NCBI GenBank assembly: GCA_002413665.1
Contig: DHXK01000010.1
Coordinates: forward strand, 1 to 17,804
DNA from: Legionellales bacterium UBA5158
GTDB lineage: Bacteria > Pseudomonadota > Gammaproteobacteria > DSM-16500
Direction: 5' to 3'
Length of the DNA: 17,804 nt
Shown piece by piece: positions 6,837 through 13,544 of the stretch (within the stretch, counting starts at the first letter, position 1; each line of letters starts with the position of its first letter). Under the pieces are notes generated by a model. The model was not told where the DNA came from. It searched no databases and saw nothing but the letters and a program-made list of their open reading frames with translations. Made by a program: the position numbers and the translations under genes.

Positions 6837-7120
6837 ATGAAAGTAAATGAATTTCTCAATCCAAAGGCCTCGCTAACACCAGGGATTGCAGGTAGTTTAG
6901 TGATGTTAATTTCAAATACACTCCAGTTAACACCAATTTTGTGGGTAAAAAAATATCGGATGCCACTAGTGTAAAGTCCAGCAGTGAGGAAACTTCAGAA
7001 GAATATGTGCGTGCATCTTATGTGCTTCCAGGTGGTGCTGAAACATATGCTTTTATTCAACCTGTATCACAAAATAAAAAGCCTCCTGAGCAGAAACATT
7101 TTTTTAAGGAGTGGTTCTAG
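6837..7120 (+). pseudogene. Frame-broken remnant of a small protein gene
   Basis: From ATG 6837 (or 6825 in the same frame) a frame encodes MKVNEFLNPKASLTPGIAGS and then a hydrophobic stretch (LVMLISNTL), ending at a stop after about 45 codons, near 6972. A second frame, open from 6896 to the TAG at 7118-7120 (74 codons), begins without a usable start codon. It encodes a polar tail with SSEETSEEYVRASYVLPGG and ends PPEQKHFFKEWF. The simplest reading is one gene with an N-terminal membrane segment and soluble tail, broken by a frameshift or internal deletion near 6900. I do not recognise the family. Two unrelated remnants are possible. Confidence 0.45.
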
Positions 7121-7446
7121 CTTTATTGGTGGCATTAACAGTCAAAGTCAACATTTATAAAAAAGTTTTTTACGACGCATGAGTGTTTACCCTGTATAAA
7201 ATTAATTTTGTTATCAAATAGGTTGCTCAAACCCCATATTTTTTTGTCATAGAGGTTGTTTTTACATCTATGGCATGAGACTAATGTGCGTTGATACAAA
7301 TTTACTAATTTTTTAGAATGACGAATCTTAAATCAGTTCACATAATTACTGCAGATCATATTAATTCAAAACGAAAGCAGTCCTTTTCAAATGTTTTTGA
7401 TTAGTATTAAAAAAAATATAATAGTTTTTATTTTCGGAGAGAGTAA
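7121..7446. other. AT-rich intergenic DNA
   Basis: No gene is visible. A short dyad CATAGA...TCTATG lies near 7248-7272. Positions 7303-7320 (tactaattttttagaatg) resemble the repeated element at 7924 and 8292, suggesting a further decayed upstream region. Confidence 0.4.
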
Positions 7447-7650
7447 ATGAATATAAACAATATTTTAAAAAATATAATTAGAAAAATCTATTCGCGAAAA
7501 CATTTATTTTTGAAAAAAGAAAAATCAGAGCATATTAAGAAAGAGTGTTCAGTAATTAATAAGATTCCCAGTTCAAGTACGCCTAGTCCTTCCAAAGTTA
7601 AGACATATCTTATTCAGTTAGGTAACTTCAAATACAATATAGAAATATGA
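7447..7650 (+). CDS. Small basic hypothetical protein
   Basis: A 67-residue frame with GGAGAG at about 7436-7441, five bases before ATG. The product is lysine-rich in its first half (RKIYSRKHLFLKKEKSEHIKKE), then has a Ser/Pro stretch (PSSSTPSPSK) and a hydrophobic tail. There is no signal peptide, transmembrane segment or known motif, and I do not recognise it. It lies among gene remnants, so it could be a truncated or spurious frame. The good ribosome binding site favours a real translated gene. Confidence 0.45.
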   Translation: MNINNILKNIIRKIYSRKHLFLKKEKSEHIKKECSVINKIPSSSTPSPSKVKTYLIQLGNFKYNIEI

Positions 7651-7964
7651 TGTGAAATATAAATTAACCTTTTTATTCTAGTATTTGTTATTTAAGATTA
7701 TTCATGTTTTCACTAAATTAAGTAATCTTGTAGGTAAGCATTCTTCATTTGAAAAGAGAGATTTAGAGGGATTTATTGAAACATTATTTTCTTTTAAAAA
7801 TACAATGTAACTACTTTGTGAGAAAAAATCATAGTGTTATTTATTTTCTTAAATATAATCAATGTGCGCTATCGTTGAATTGAAAATATGTACTAAATCC
7901 AATCTAAAGTCAAACCGAGAAATTACTAATTTTTTTAGTATAAGTCTAAAGTTTATTATTCTGA
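7651..7964. other. Intergenic DNA with a weak possible small frame
   Basis: Mostly AT-rich with no clear gene. A frame open from the TTG at 7685 to the stop at 7808-7810 (41 codons, with KHSSFEKRDLEGFIETLF) looks protein-like but has no ribosome binding site. It may be another decayed gene end. The right edge carries the TACTAA dyad listed separately. Confidence 0.35.
7924..7947 (+). repeat. Upstream dyad, copy before the gene remnant
   Basis: TACTAA-TTTTT-TTAGTA is a perfect 6-bp dyad followed by taagtct. The same element, ATACTAG-N5-TTAGTAT then aagtc, occurs at 8292-8315 upstream of the intact 8424 gene. Here only 18 bases separate it from the 3' stump at 7965, consistent with loss of most of a gene between its upstream region and its end. 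Confidence 0.5.
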
Positions 7965-8030
7965 ATTAAGCATGGATTTGTTACGAAGTCTGATAACAGT
8001 AAGATAACAATCAAGGTTTTCCAAGGATAA
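7965..8030 (+). pseudogene. 3' remnant of a secreted-family paralogue
   Basis: Twenty-one codons read I-KHGFVTKSDNSKITIKVFQG then TAA. The C-terminus of the intact 8424 protein reads VKHGFVTK, TDSNRT, ITVKVFQG. The match runs to the stop codon and many third positions differ, so this is an old copy rather than a recent duplication. An in-frame TGA lies just upstream and there is no start or signal peptide, so the 5' and central parts are lost. It is followed by its own terminator with a ggccag stem, similar to that of the intact copy. Confidence 0.85.
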
Positions 8031-8092
8031 GATGAACAAGGGTTATTTTTAAAAAATGCTCAAAATTTTTTTTAAAAAACCATCAGTAAATT

Positions 8093-8119
8093 AGGCCAGA
8101 TACTCATGCTGGCCTTTTT
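8093..8119 (+). terminator. Terminator of the lost paralogue
   Basis: Arms aggccag (8093-8099) and ctggcct (8109-8115) give a 7-bp stem with a 9-base loop, then TTTTT to 8119. It still follows the gene remnant. The stem resembles the ggccaga core of the terminator after the 8424 gene. Confidence 0.85.
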
Positions 8120-8291
8120 ATATTGTCCTTTATTTTCTAAGAAATTGCTAAACTAGCTAAATTTTGATTTTCTGTTTGTTGCGTTATTCGAATTTAAAAT
8201 ACTTGTTGTTTTGAACATTATTTATAATTAAATAAAGCCGTCACTAATTTTTTTGAGACCTATAAATCGTGCTTAGAGTCAAGTAAAGTAA

Positions 8292-8315
8292 ATACTAGTT
8301 TTATTAGTATAAGTC
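8292..8315 (+). promoter_or_regulatory. Upstream dyad of the 8424 gene
   Basis: ATACTAG-N5-TTAGTAT, with one mismatch in 7-base arms, is followed by aagtc. It nearly matches 7924-7947 and lies about 110 bases before the ATG, the same distance as the GGG/CCC dyads of the other paralogues. A -10-like TAGTAT is included. Operator or promoter function is inferred. Confidence 0.4.
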
Positions 8316-8358
8316 ATATAATATTTTTATTTTCAATTTTGAGAACATGATTATTCTA

Positions 8359-8378
8359 ATATTTCCAGTTGGAAATAT
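8359..8378 (+). promoter_or_regulatory. 5' leader stem-loop before the 8424 gene
   Basis: ATATTTCCA-GT-TGGAAATAT has perfect 9-base arms and ends 46 bases before the ATG. Its position matches the leader hairpins of the other three paralogues. The loop of two bases is very tight, so the end pairs probably open in RNA. A DNA operator is the alternative. Confidence 0.5.
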
Positions 8379-8423
8379 AAATAGAGATTGGTACTTAACA
8401 ACAATGTTCAAGGAGATTACTAA

Positions 8424-8867
8424 ATGAAAAAAATCATTATCGCTTCATTAGTTGCAATGTCAGGATTAACAGCTATATCTTCAGCAATGGCTGCTGCTCC
8501 AGTTCACCAAGAACTTATTCGTTTTGAATGTCCAAATGCAGCTGGCGGTGTGGCTTCTGAAAGATTGACAAACTATGGCACATCTATCTCCGGAATGGGA
8601 GAAATCAACATCGGTTCTTCAAAAAAAGCTTTGCCAGTTTTCCGTGGCATACCAAGCGCTGGAGTTCCACTTGACTTAGCTACAGGTGATTACAAGCATT
8701 CATTCGTTAAGTACAATGAACACACCGGAAGAGTGACATGTGGATTTAGCAGTGGCAATGGTGCAGACGCGTTTGATGTAAGCTATGTAGCTGGAAACGT
8801 TAAGCATGGTTTCGTTACCAAAACTGACAGCAACAGAACTATCACTGTTAAAGTGTTCCAAGGATAA
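8424..8867 (+). CDS. Small secreted protein, paralogous family of unknown function (copy 2)
   Basis: A 147-residue exported protein. The signal peptide spans about residues 1-24 (MKK, hydrophobic core, SSAMAA before cleavage). The mature part carries the family pattern: ELIRFECP with the first cysteine, LTNYGTSISGMG, a PLDL motif, YKHSFVKY, and RVTCGF with the second cysteine. The spacing of the two cysteines is close to that of the other copies, favouring a conserved disulfide. It ends in VKVFQG, a tail also found in the 3' remnant at 7965-8030, so these two form a subgroup. AAGGAG at about 8410-8415 sets the start. A leader hairpin lies upstream and a 14-bp terminator downstream, so it is a single-gene transcript. 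The function is not recognisable from sequence. Confidence 0.85.
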   Translation: MKKIIIASLVAMSGLTAISSAMAAAPVHQELIRFECPNAAGGVASERLTNYGTSISGMGEINIGSSKKALPVFRGIPSAGVPLDLATGDYKHSFVKYNEHTGRVTCGFSSGNGADAFDVSYVAGNVKHGFVTKTDSNRTITVKVFQG

Positions 8868-8920
8868 TAGTGAAAGGAAGTTTTAAAAATAAGATTTATT
8901 ATTATTTTTAAAAGTCAGAG

Positions 8921-8953
8921 AATACAGGCCAGATTTTATATCTGGCCTGTATT
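8921..8953 (+). terminator. Terminator after the 8424 gene
   Basis: Arms aatacaggccagat (8921-8934) and atctggcctgtatt (8940-8953) form a perfect 14-bp stem with a 5-base loop. The T run is short (ATTT), so termination may be helped by stem strength. The A-rich left flank could let it act weakly in the other direction. Confidence 0.8.
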
Positions 8954-9038
8954 TGCTATTAGTAATTTTCAGGAAAAATTTAGGTAAAAGAGTAAATACG
9001 AAAAATAAATTTCAGTAAGAATTTCGCTCTACTTATTT

Positions 9039-9061
9039 ATAGAATGAGTATTGCATTCTAT
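9039..9061. repeat. Inverted repeat in the convergent gap
   Basis: ATAGAATG (9039-9046) and CATTCTAT (9054-9061) are perfect 8-base arms around 7 bases, followed by T-rich sequence on the + strand. It could be a second, weaker terminator for rightward transcripts. Nothing else is visible between 8954 and 9165. Confidence 0.45.
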
Positions 9062-9165
9062 TTCTTTTGATATATCCAATGTCTTAACACTGCATACCAT
9101 TACCCATAGGTTTTCAAGAATAGCTTCAAGACATGTGTTTAATCAAAAAAGATATCTTAAAATTT

Positions 9166-9205
9166 AAAAAAAAACCTAAGATATTTAATAAACTGATATC
9201 TTAGG
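9166..9205 (-). terminator. Terminator of the minus-strand 9238 gene
   Basis: Arms cctaagatat (9175-9184) and atatcttagg (9196-9205) pair perfectly over 10 bp. On the minus strand the stem is followed by a run of T (the A run at 9166-9174). It lies 33 bases past the stop codon. Confidence 0.92.
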
Positions 9206-9237
9206 GCTGCTATAAAACAAAATATATAAAATATAAA

Positions 9238-9657
9238 TTACCCGTGTAAACCAAAAGGTATTTTCAAATAAATTTCGCTAACGGTTTGTTTAACAACGAT
9301 TCCATATCGACTTTGCAATGGATTGTAAGATACGTAAATCATAGGCCATCCAAAGGTGCTCAGGTATTGGCAAGATACTTTGCCACTATATTCATCATAC
9401 TTCGTATTAGAGTTAAAGTACGTTGATAAGTTCAGAGGAGTTAATGGAGGAACATCGCCTTTAAACTGTAAATTTTGAGCCCTCTCATATGAAATTTGTT
9501 GGCTACCTATTCCTGTGATCGATGAACTTAAGTTATGAAGCTTAGTCGGACAATTATATTTAACAAGTAAATTATTTAATGAAGCAATTGAAACAGTTGA
9601 GACAGAGAGCCCAGATAAAACAAACATTACTGACATTGCAATGACATTCCTTTTCAT
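9238..9657 (-). CDS. Small secreted protein, paralogous family of unknown function (copy 3)
   Basis: A 139-residue protein when started at ATG 9657. GGAG at 9665-9668 gives a 7-base spacing to that ATG (an ATG at 9660 directly before it is the alternative), and the length then equals that of the neighbour at 10010. Residues 1-26 are a signal peptide ending near SIAS. The mature protein has the family features: LLVKYNCPTKL with the first cysteine, SSSITGIGSQQI, FKGDVPPLTPLNLS, NSNTKYDEYSGKVSCQY with the second cysteine, GWPMIYVSY, and an IPFGLHG end. It is highly similar to copy 4 along its whole length, and their 5' leaders also align, so they arose by tandem duplication. It is probably periplasmic or extracellular. 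No known domain is recognised. Confidence 0.85.
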   Translation of the reverse strand: MKRNVIAMSVMFVLSGLSVSTVSIASLNNLLVKYNCPTKLHNLSSSITGIGSQQISYERAQNLQFKGDVPPLTPLNLSTYFNSNTKYDEYSGKVSCQYLSTFGWPMIYVSYNPLQSRYGIVVKQTVSEIYLKIPFGLHG

Positions 9658-9692
9658 CATTTTTCTCCATAATATTAAGATAAGAAGCTTGG

Positions 9693-9715
9693 TCACATTT
9701 AAAGAATAATTGTGA
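9693..9715 (-). promoter_or_regulatory. 5' leader dyad of the 9238 gene
   Basis: On the minus strand TTCACA, 12-13 bases, TGTGA form a stem 36 bases before the ATG. The copy 4 leader has TTCACATT-N7-AATGTGAA at the matching place. This is the inverse order of a CRP site (TGTGA-N6-TCACA), so a CRP site is not supported. Confidence 0.4.
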
Positions 9716-9749
9716 AGTTATATTTTACGTTAAGCTTCAACGAAATTTC

Positions 9750-9783
9750 ATAGGTGATTACCTATACAGGGTAGGAACCTCCC
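9750..9783 (-). promoter_or_regulatory. Candidate operator of the 9238 gene
   Basis: Two adjacent dyads are present: ATAGGT-GATT-ACCTAT (9750-9765, perfect) and GGGTAGGAACCTCCC (9769-9783, imperfect). The second starts exactly 112 bases from the start codon, the same distance as the related GGGTAAGAACATTCCC before the 10010 gene. Confidence 0.4.
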
Positions 9784-9937
9784 GAGTATTATGTTTTTCA
9801 ATTATAAGTAATCATTTTGATCTTCATTAATAGGTAAATAGAAAATTAGATTCTTATGTATTATGACTTAAATGTAATTAATAATTATTATCAATAAACT
9901 CTATAGAAATTATTGAGTTTGTCAAAAAAATATTTGT

Positions 9938-9972
9938 TAAAAAAACCCTAAATTATTAGATAAGTTAGGGTT
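9938..9972 (-). terminator. Terminator of the minus-strand 10010 gene
   Basis: Arms aaccctaa (9944-9951) and ttagggtt (9965-9972) pair perfectly, extended by tta/taa with one mismatch. On the minus strand a T run follows the stem (the A run at 9939-9945). It lies 38 bases past the stop codon. Confidence 0.88.
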
Positions 9973-10009
9973 CCAAAACTAGAGTTTTTATGTCACTAAA
10001 GAATCTTTA

Positions 10010-10429
10010 TTAAACGTGCAAGCCAAAAGGTACTTTGATGTTTAGTTCTTTAGCTGTTTGCTTGATTACAATACCGTTACGAGCTTGTTCTGCGGTATAC
10101 GAAACATAAAGTACTGGCCAGCCTAATGAGCTCTGATATTGGCAAGTAACTACGCCATGACAGGCATTATATTTGGTGTTCGAGTTGGAATACGAAGACA
10201 AGTCAAGAGGAGTACTGGCTGGAAGAGATCCTTTGAATTGCATTTTGTTAGTAGCTCCAAGGCCAATTTGTTCGCTACCTATTCCTGATATAAATGAGCT
10301 TAAGTTATTTAATTTGGTAGGACAATCAAACTTAACAACTAATGTATTAAGAGCAGCCATAGCGACTGGTGTTGTTGTTGCTCCAGCAAAAGCAATCATA
10401 GCAGAAAGTACGATAATATTTTTTTTCAT
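10010..10429 (-). CDS. Small secreted protein, paralogous family of unknown function (copy 4)
   Basis: A 139-residue protein with a signal peptide over about residues 1-25 (MKKN, hydrophobic core, PVAMAA). The mature sequence has TLVVKFDCPTKLNNLSS, ISGIGSEQIG, FKGSLPASTPLDLS, NSNTKYNACHGVVTCQY, GWPVLYVSY and ends KVPFGLHV. It has a third cysteine in NACHG that the other members lack, giving an unpaired thiol or a different disulfide. AAGGAG lies 9 bases before the ATG. It is the closest relative of copy 3, 352 bases downstream on the same strand, but each gene has its own upstream dyad, leader hairpin and terminator, so they are separate transcripts. No function can be assigned. Confidence 0.85.
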   Translation of the reverse strand: MKKNIIVLSAMIAFAGATTTPVAMAALNTLVVKFDCPTKLNNLSSFISGIGSEQIGLGATNKMQFKGSLPASTPLDLSSYSNSNTKYNACHGVVTCQYQSSLGWPVLYVSYTAEQARNGIVIKQTAKELNIKVPFGLHV

Positions 10430-10465
10430 TATGTGTTTCTCCTTATGTAAAGTTAGAAAATTTGT

Positions 10466-10488
10466 TTCACATTAAAATAAAATGTGAA
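10466..10488 (-). promoter_or_regulatory. 5' leader stem-loop of the 10010 gene
   Basis: TTCACATT (10466-10473) and AATGTGAA (10481-10488) are perfect 8-base arms with a 7-base loop, 37 bases from the start codon. It corresponds to the TTCACA/TGTGA stem of the 9238 gene. Confidence 0.5.
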
Positions 10489-10540
10489 GTTTAAGTTTAC
10501 TTTCATCAATAAAAATTATTATTAAAATTATTACCTTGAT

Positions 10541-10556
10541 GGGTAAGAACATTCCC
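10541..10556 (-). promoter_or_regulatory. Candidate operator of the 10010 gene
   Basis: GGGTAAGAACATTCCC is an imperfect dyad starting 112 bases from the start codon. It aligns with GGGTAGGAACCTCCC, at the same distance from the 9238 gene, and more loosely with GGAGTACTTCCC before the 243 gene. Confidence 0.4.
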
Positions 10557-11080
10557 TAGTAGAATTTTTATCATTAATGTAGAACACTTTCCTAATCATT
10601 TTTTTATAACGTTGATAATAAAAATAATTTGAAACTTATAGGAATTCCCCTTAATAAATACGTGTTATTACTAGGATTAATGTTCTATTAATTAAGAATA
10701 TTCTAAGATAAAAGAATTCTGTAAATTGGTATTTAAAGTATGTTTTCTGATGGATAGATAAAATAATTTTCCAAACTTAAGTAAGTTTTATAATTTAAAA
10801 ACTATAGCTTAATATTTAATTATTATCAGTTAAAAAATATAAAATTAAACACGATTCTCTAAAAAAGCACTTCTAGCTTATTCTAATAATCAATTATTTC
10901 AGTAAAGATATTTAAATACTTATTTATAAAATTTTTAAAATATATTTATCAATTGCGTATATTTTAAAGTTTTATTTTAAATATGTTTGTAATTATTGGA
11001 TCATCTTTAAATTTAATCAGAGGAATAGTTATTCACTTACCGCAGTCAGGATATTCTTGGTAGTGTAGTGAAAACGTTGC
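10557..11080. other. AT-rich intergenic DNA without a visible gene
   Basis: This stretch of over 500 bases is very AT-rich, with frequent stops in all frames and no ribosome binding site paired with a plausible start. It lies between divergent genes. I see no repeat, tRNA or strong hairpin in it. Confidence 0.6.
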
Positions 11081-11217
11081 CTAACAGTTGTTAGATTATA
11101 GGGTAACTACTAATTATAAATATAAGCCTAACCCTTAGTATATATAAAGATATGTTCACAGAGATGTATCGACGCACTTATTATATCAATAATAATTGAT
11201 CTCAATATTTATTGAGA
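11081..11217 (+). promoter_or_regulatory. Palindrome cluster upstream of manC
   Basis: Three perfect dyads occur: CTAACA-GT-TGTTAG (11081-11094), ATCAAT-AATA-ATTGAT (11185-11200) and TCTCAAT-ATTT-ATTGAGA (11200-11217). Between them TATAGGGTAA (from 11097) resembles the element before the KaiC operon. The density of dyads 145-280 bases before the gene suggests operators or a structured leader. No regulator can be named. Confidence 0.4.
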
Positions 11218-11362
11218 CGCAATAAAGTAACTCGATATTTATAATTAGAAGATTGTTGGTATAGAAGAAATTGAGTCAAGTATTTAAAATTTGAATGTGA
11301 AACCGTAAAACGTTTAATGGACTTAATTCACTAATTTGATAAACGACAAAAAGGAGTTTCAT

Positions 11363-12847
11363 TTGTTTATTCCAGTGATTCTTTCAGGTGGTGCGGGAAC
11401 TCGCTTGTGGCCAGTGTCCCGTGAAATGCATCCAAAACCTTTTATCCGTCTTGATGACGGACAAAGTTTTTTGCAAAAAACACTAGATAGGGTGATAAAG
11501 GTTAAAGAGATTCCCGAAGTTTTGACTGTAACAAATCGAGAATTCTATTTTAAGACCAAGGATGAATACTCAATTTTCAGAGATCATAAAGTAAAAACTA
11601 ATTTTTTGTTGGAACCATTTGGTCGTAACACAGCACCAGCAATTGCCTTGACTGCTTTTTACGCATTAGACAAGTATGGTCCTGAAAGCGTTCTTTTAAT
11701 TCTTCCAGCCGATCATTTAATCGATCAACAAGATAATTTTGATATTGCCCTTTTGCAAGCTTATGAAATTGCTAAAAAGAATAAAATAGTCACGTTTGGC
11801 GTTAAACCCACATCACCTGAAACTTGTTTTGGTTATATTAAAATTGATACAAATAAACAAGAACACGCAATTGATCAAATAGGCTTTAAAGTGAAAGAGT
11901 TTGTAGAAAAGCCAGCAAAAAAGTTAGCTGAACAATATATCGCTTCTGGTCAATACCTGTGGAATTCAGGTATGTTTTGTTTTAAAGCGGAAACAATTTT
12001 AGCTGAAATCAAGTTATTAGAGCCTGTTTTTTTTGAACAGGTAAACGAATGTTGGAGAGTATCGAAAAATAATAATGTTTACACTGATGCCATTGGAATT
12101 GACGATAATACATTTTATCAGGTAACTAACTGTTCAATTGACTATGCCGTCATGGAAAAAGCAAAAGAAGTTGTTGTTATTCCTTGTGATTTTAGCTGGA
12201 CTGATATAGGTTCTTGGAATGCGTTAAGTCAATTAACCACTCCTGATGATGCAGGCAATCATACCGTTGGTGAAACATTATTAATCGATTCAACTAATAC
12301 CTATATACAAAGTAATAATCGTTTAGTGACAGCGTTAGGTATTGATAATTTAATCATAGTGGATACGCCGGATGCTTTGCTAGTAGCAAATCGTGAACAC
12401 TCTCAAGATGTTAAAAAAATTGTAGACGAGTTAAAGAAAAATAATCACACTACGTATAAAAATCATATTACTGTTTATCGTCCTTGGGGATCCTATACTA
12501 CACTTGAAGAAAGTGTTTTTTTTAAAATTAAACGTATAGTCGTTAAGTCGCATGCGTGTTTATCGTTACAGATGCACTATCACCGCAGTGAACATTGGGT
12601 AGTAGTCAGTGGTGTTGCAAAAGTGACTAATGGAGTTAATACCTTTATTTTAAACGCCAATGAGTCTACTTTTATTCCGGCGGGAGGCCATCATCGCTTA
12701 GAAAATCCTGGATTACTTGATTTAGTTCTTATCGAAATTCAGATAGGAGAGTATTTAGGAGAAGACGATATAGTCAGATTTGATGATAAATATGGCAGAG
12801 TTGAAATTAAAAACAGTGCCATAAATAAAGAAACATCGTTGTGTTAA
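11363..12847 (+). CDS. manC: Mannose-1-phosphate guanylyltransferase / mannose-6-phosphate isomerase (ManC/AlgA/CpsB type)
   Basis: A bifunctional cytoplasmic enzyme that makes GDP-mannose from mannose-1-phosphate and GTP and, through its C-terminal cupin domain, interconverts fructose-6-phosphate and mannose-6-phosphate. The N-terminal nucleotidyltransferase domain begins FIPVILSGGAGTRLWPVSRE, the family signature, and contains FVEKP and the NSGMF motif. The C-terminal isomerase domain (last about 130 residues) has RPWGSY, QMHYHRSEHWVVVSG and IEIQIGEYLGEDDIVRFDDKYGR. I place the start at the TTG at 11363: AAGGAG (11351-11356) is 6 bases upstream and the protein then begins exactly where relatives do, giving 494 residues. 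An in-frame TTG at 11336 would add nine residues that include the ribosome binding site. It is probably cotranscribed with the response regulator 29 bases downstream. The product feeds mannose-containing surface polysaccharide. Confidence 0.95.
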   Translation: MFIPVILSGGAGTRLWPVSREMHPKPFIRLDDGQSFLQKTLDRVIKVKEIPEVLTVTNREFYFKTKDEYSIFRDHKVKTNFLLEPFGRNTAPAIALTAFYALDKYGPESVLLILPADHLIDQQDNFDIALLQAYEIAKKNKIVTFGVKPTSPETCFGYIKIDTNKQEHAIDQIGFKVKEFVEKPAKKLAEQYIASGQYLWNSGMFCFKAETILAEIKLLEPVFFEQVNECWRVSKNNNVYTDAIGIDDNTFYQVTNCSIDYAVMEKAKEVVVIPCDFSWTDIGSWNALSQLTTPDDAGNHTVGETLLIDSTNTYIQSNNRLVTALGIDNLIIVDTPDALLVANREHSQDVKKIVDELKKNNHTTYKNHITVYRPWGSYTTLEESVFFKIKRIVVKSHACLSLQMHYHRSEHWVVVSGVAKVTNGVNTFILNANESTFIPAGGHHRLENPGLLDLVLIEIQIGEYLGEDDIVRFDDKYGRVEIKNSAINKETSLC

Positions 12848-12876
12848 ACTAAAAGAAATATTTATTAGGAAGCGTT

Positions 12877-13485
12877 ATGCATACTGATCCACTTGTCTAT
12901 GTTGTCGATGATGATCAAGCAATGCTTGAATCACTCTCTTGGCTTATTGAATCAGTCAATTTAAAAGTACAAACTTATAGGTGTACTAAGAAATTTCTGA
13001 TGGATTATGATAGAGACCAACATAGCTGTGTTTTACTTGATGTACGTATGCCTGGAATGACCGGATCAGAATTACAGAAAACGTTAAATACTCAAACTGA
13101 TAACTTACCTATCATTTTTATTAGTGGTTATGTTGATGTTTCATTGGTAGTTCAAACAATAAAAAATGGTGCAATTGATTTTTTAATTAAACCCTTTAAT
13201 GACATGATACTGATTGAAAGTATCAATAAAGCATTACAGTTTGATAAAGCTTTAAGAGATCAGAAACAAGAAAATTATAAGTACAAGGAAAGAGTAGCCT
13301 TGCTTTCACAACGTGAAATACAGGTTTTGCAAGGAATTTTAGCAAGTGAAAAAAATAAATTAATTTCAAATAATCTAAAAATATCATTAAAAACAGTTGA
13401 ATCTCATAGAGCTAGTATGATGAAAAAGATGAACGTCAACTCGGTCGTCGAGCTCATTAAGTTAGTAGTAGTTAGGGGTATCTAA
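12877..13485 (+). CDS. FixJ-type response regulator (receiver + LuxR helix-turn-helix)
   Basis: A 202-residue DNA-binding response regulator. The receiver domain (about 6-120) has the acidic residues D11 and D12, the phospho-acceptor D55 in LLDVRMPG, S83 and K105 in IKPF, so it should be phosphorylatable. The linker (about 120-138) is charged and helical. The C-terminal LuxR-type domain (about 140-200) starts LSQREIQVL and has the recognition helix ISLKTVESHRASMMKKM. Its first helix is unusual (SEKNKLISNNL where most have NKEIA). No histidine kinase lies in the window, so it is an orphan here. AGGAAG precedes the ATG. It is 29 bases after manC and so probably in the same operon. Control of polysaccharide genes is a guess from context. 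It ends convergently with gspK, with 59 bases between and no strong terminator visible. Confidence 0.92.
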   Translation: MHTDPLVYVVDDDQAMLESLSWLIESVNLKVQTYRCTKKFLMDYDRDQHSCVLLDVRMPGMTGSELQKTLNTQTDNLPIIFISGYVDVSLVVQTIKNGAIDFLIKPFNDMILIESINKALQFDKALRDQKQENYKYKERVALLSQREIQVLQGILASEKNKLISNNLKISLKTVESHRASMMKKMNVNSVVELIKLVVVRGI

Positions 13486-13544
13486 TATTTAATCATCTAC
13501 AAAATAGATTTACTAAAAAAGTATATTGAGTGATGTCTTTCATT

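Noticed and set aside
7685..7810. 41-codon frame starting with TTG
   Set aside because: There is no ribosome binding site and it lies among remnants. It is recorded only as a possible decayed end.
9693..9715. CRP-like site upstream of the 9238 gene
   Set aside because: The half-sites are in the order TCACA...TGTGA with 12-13 bases between, not TGTGA-N6-TCACA, and they lie within the presumed leader rather than at a promoter.
10173..10475. 100-codon plus-strand frame
   Set aside because: It is antisense to the 10010 secreted-protein gene, whose signal peptide, ribosome binding site and paralogue alignment are clear.
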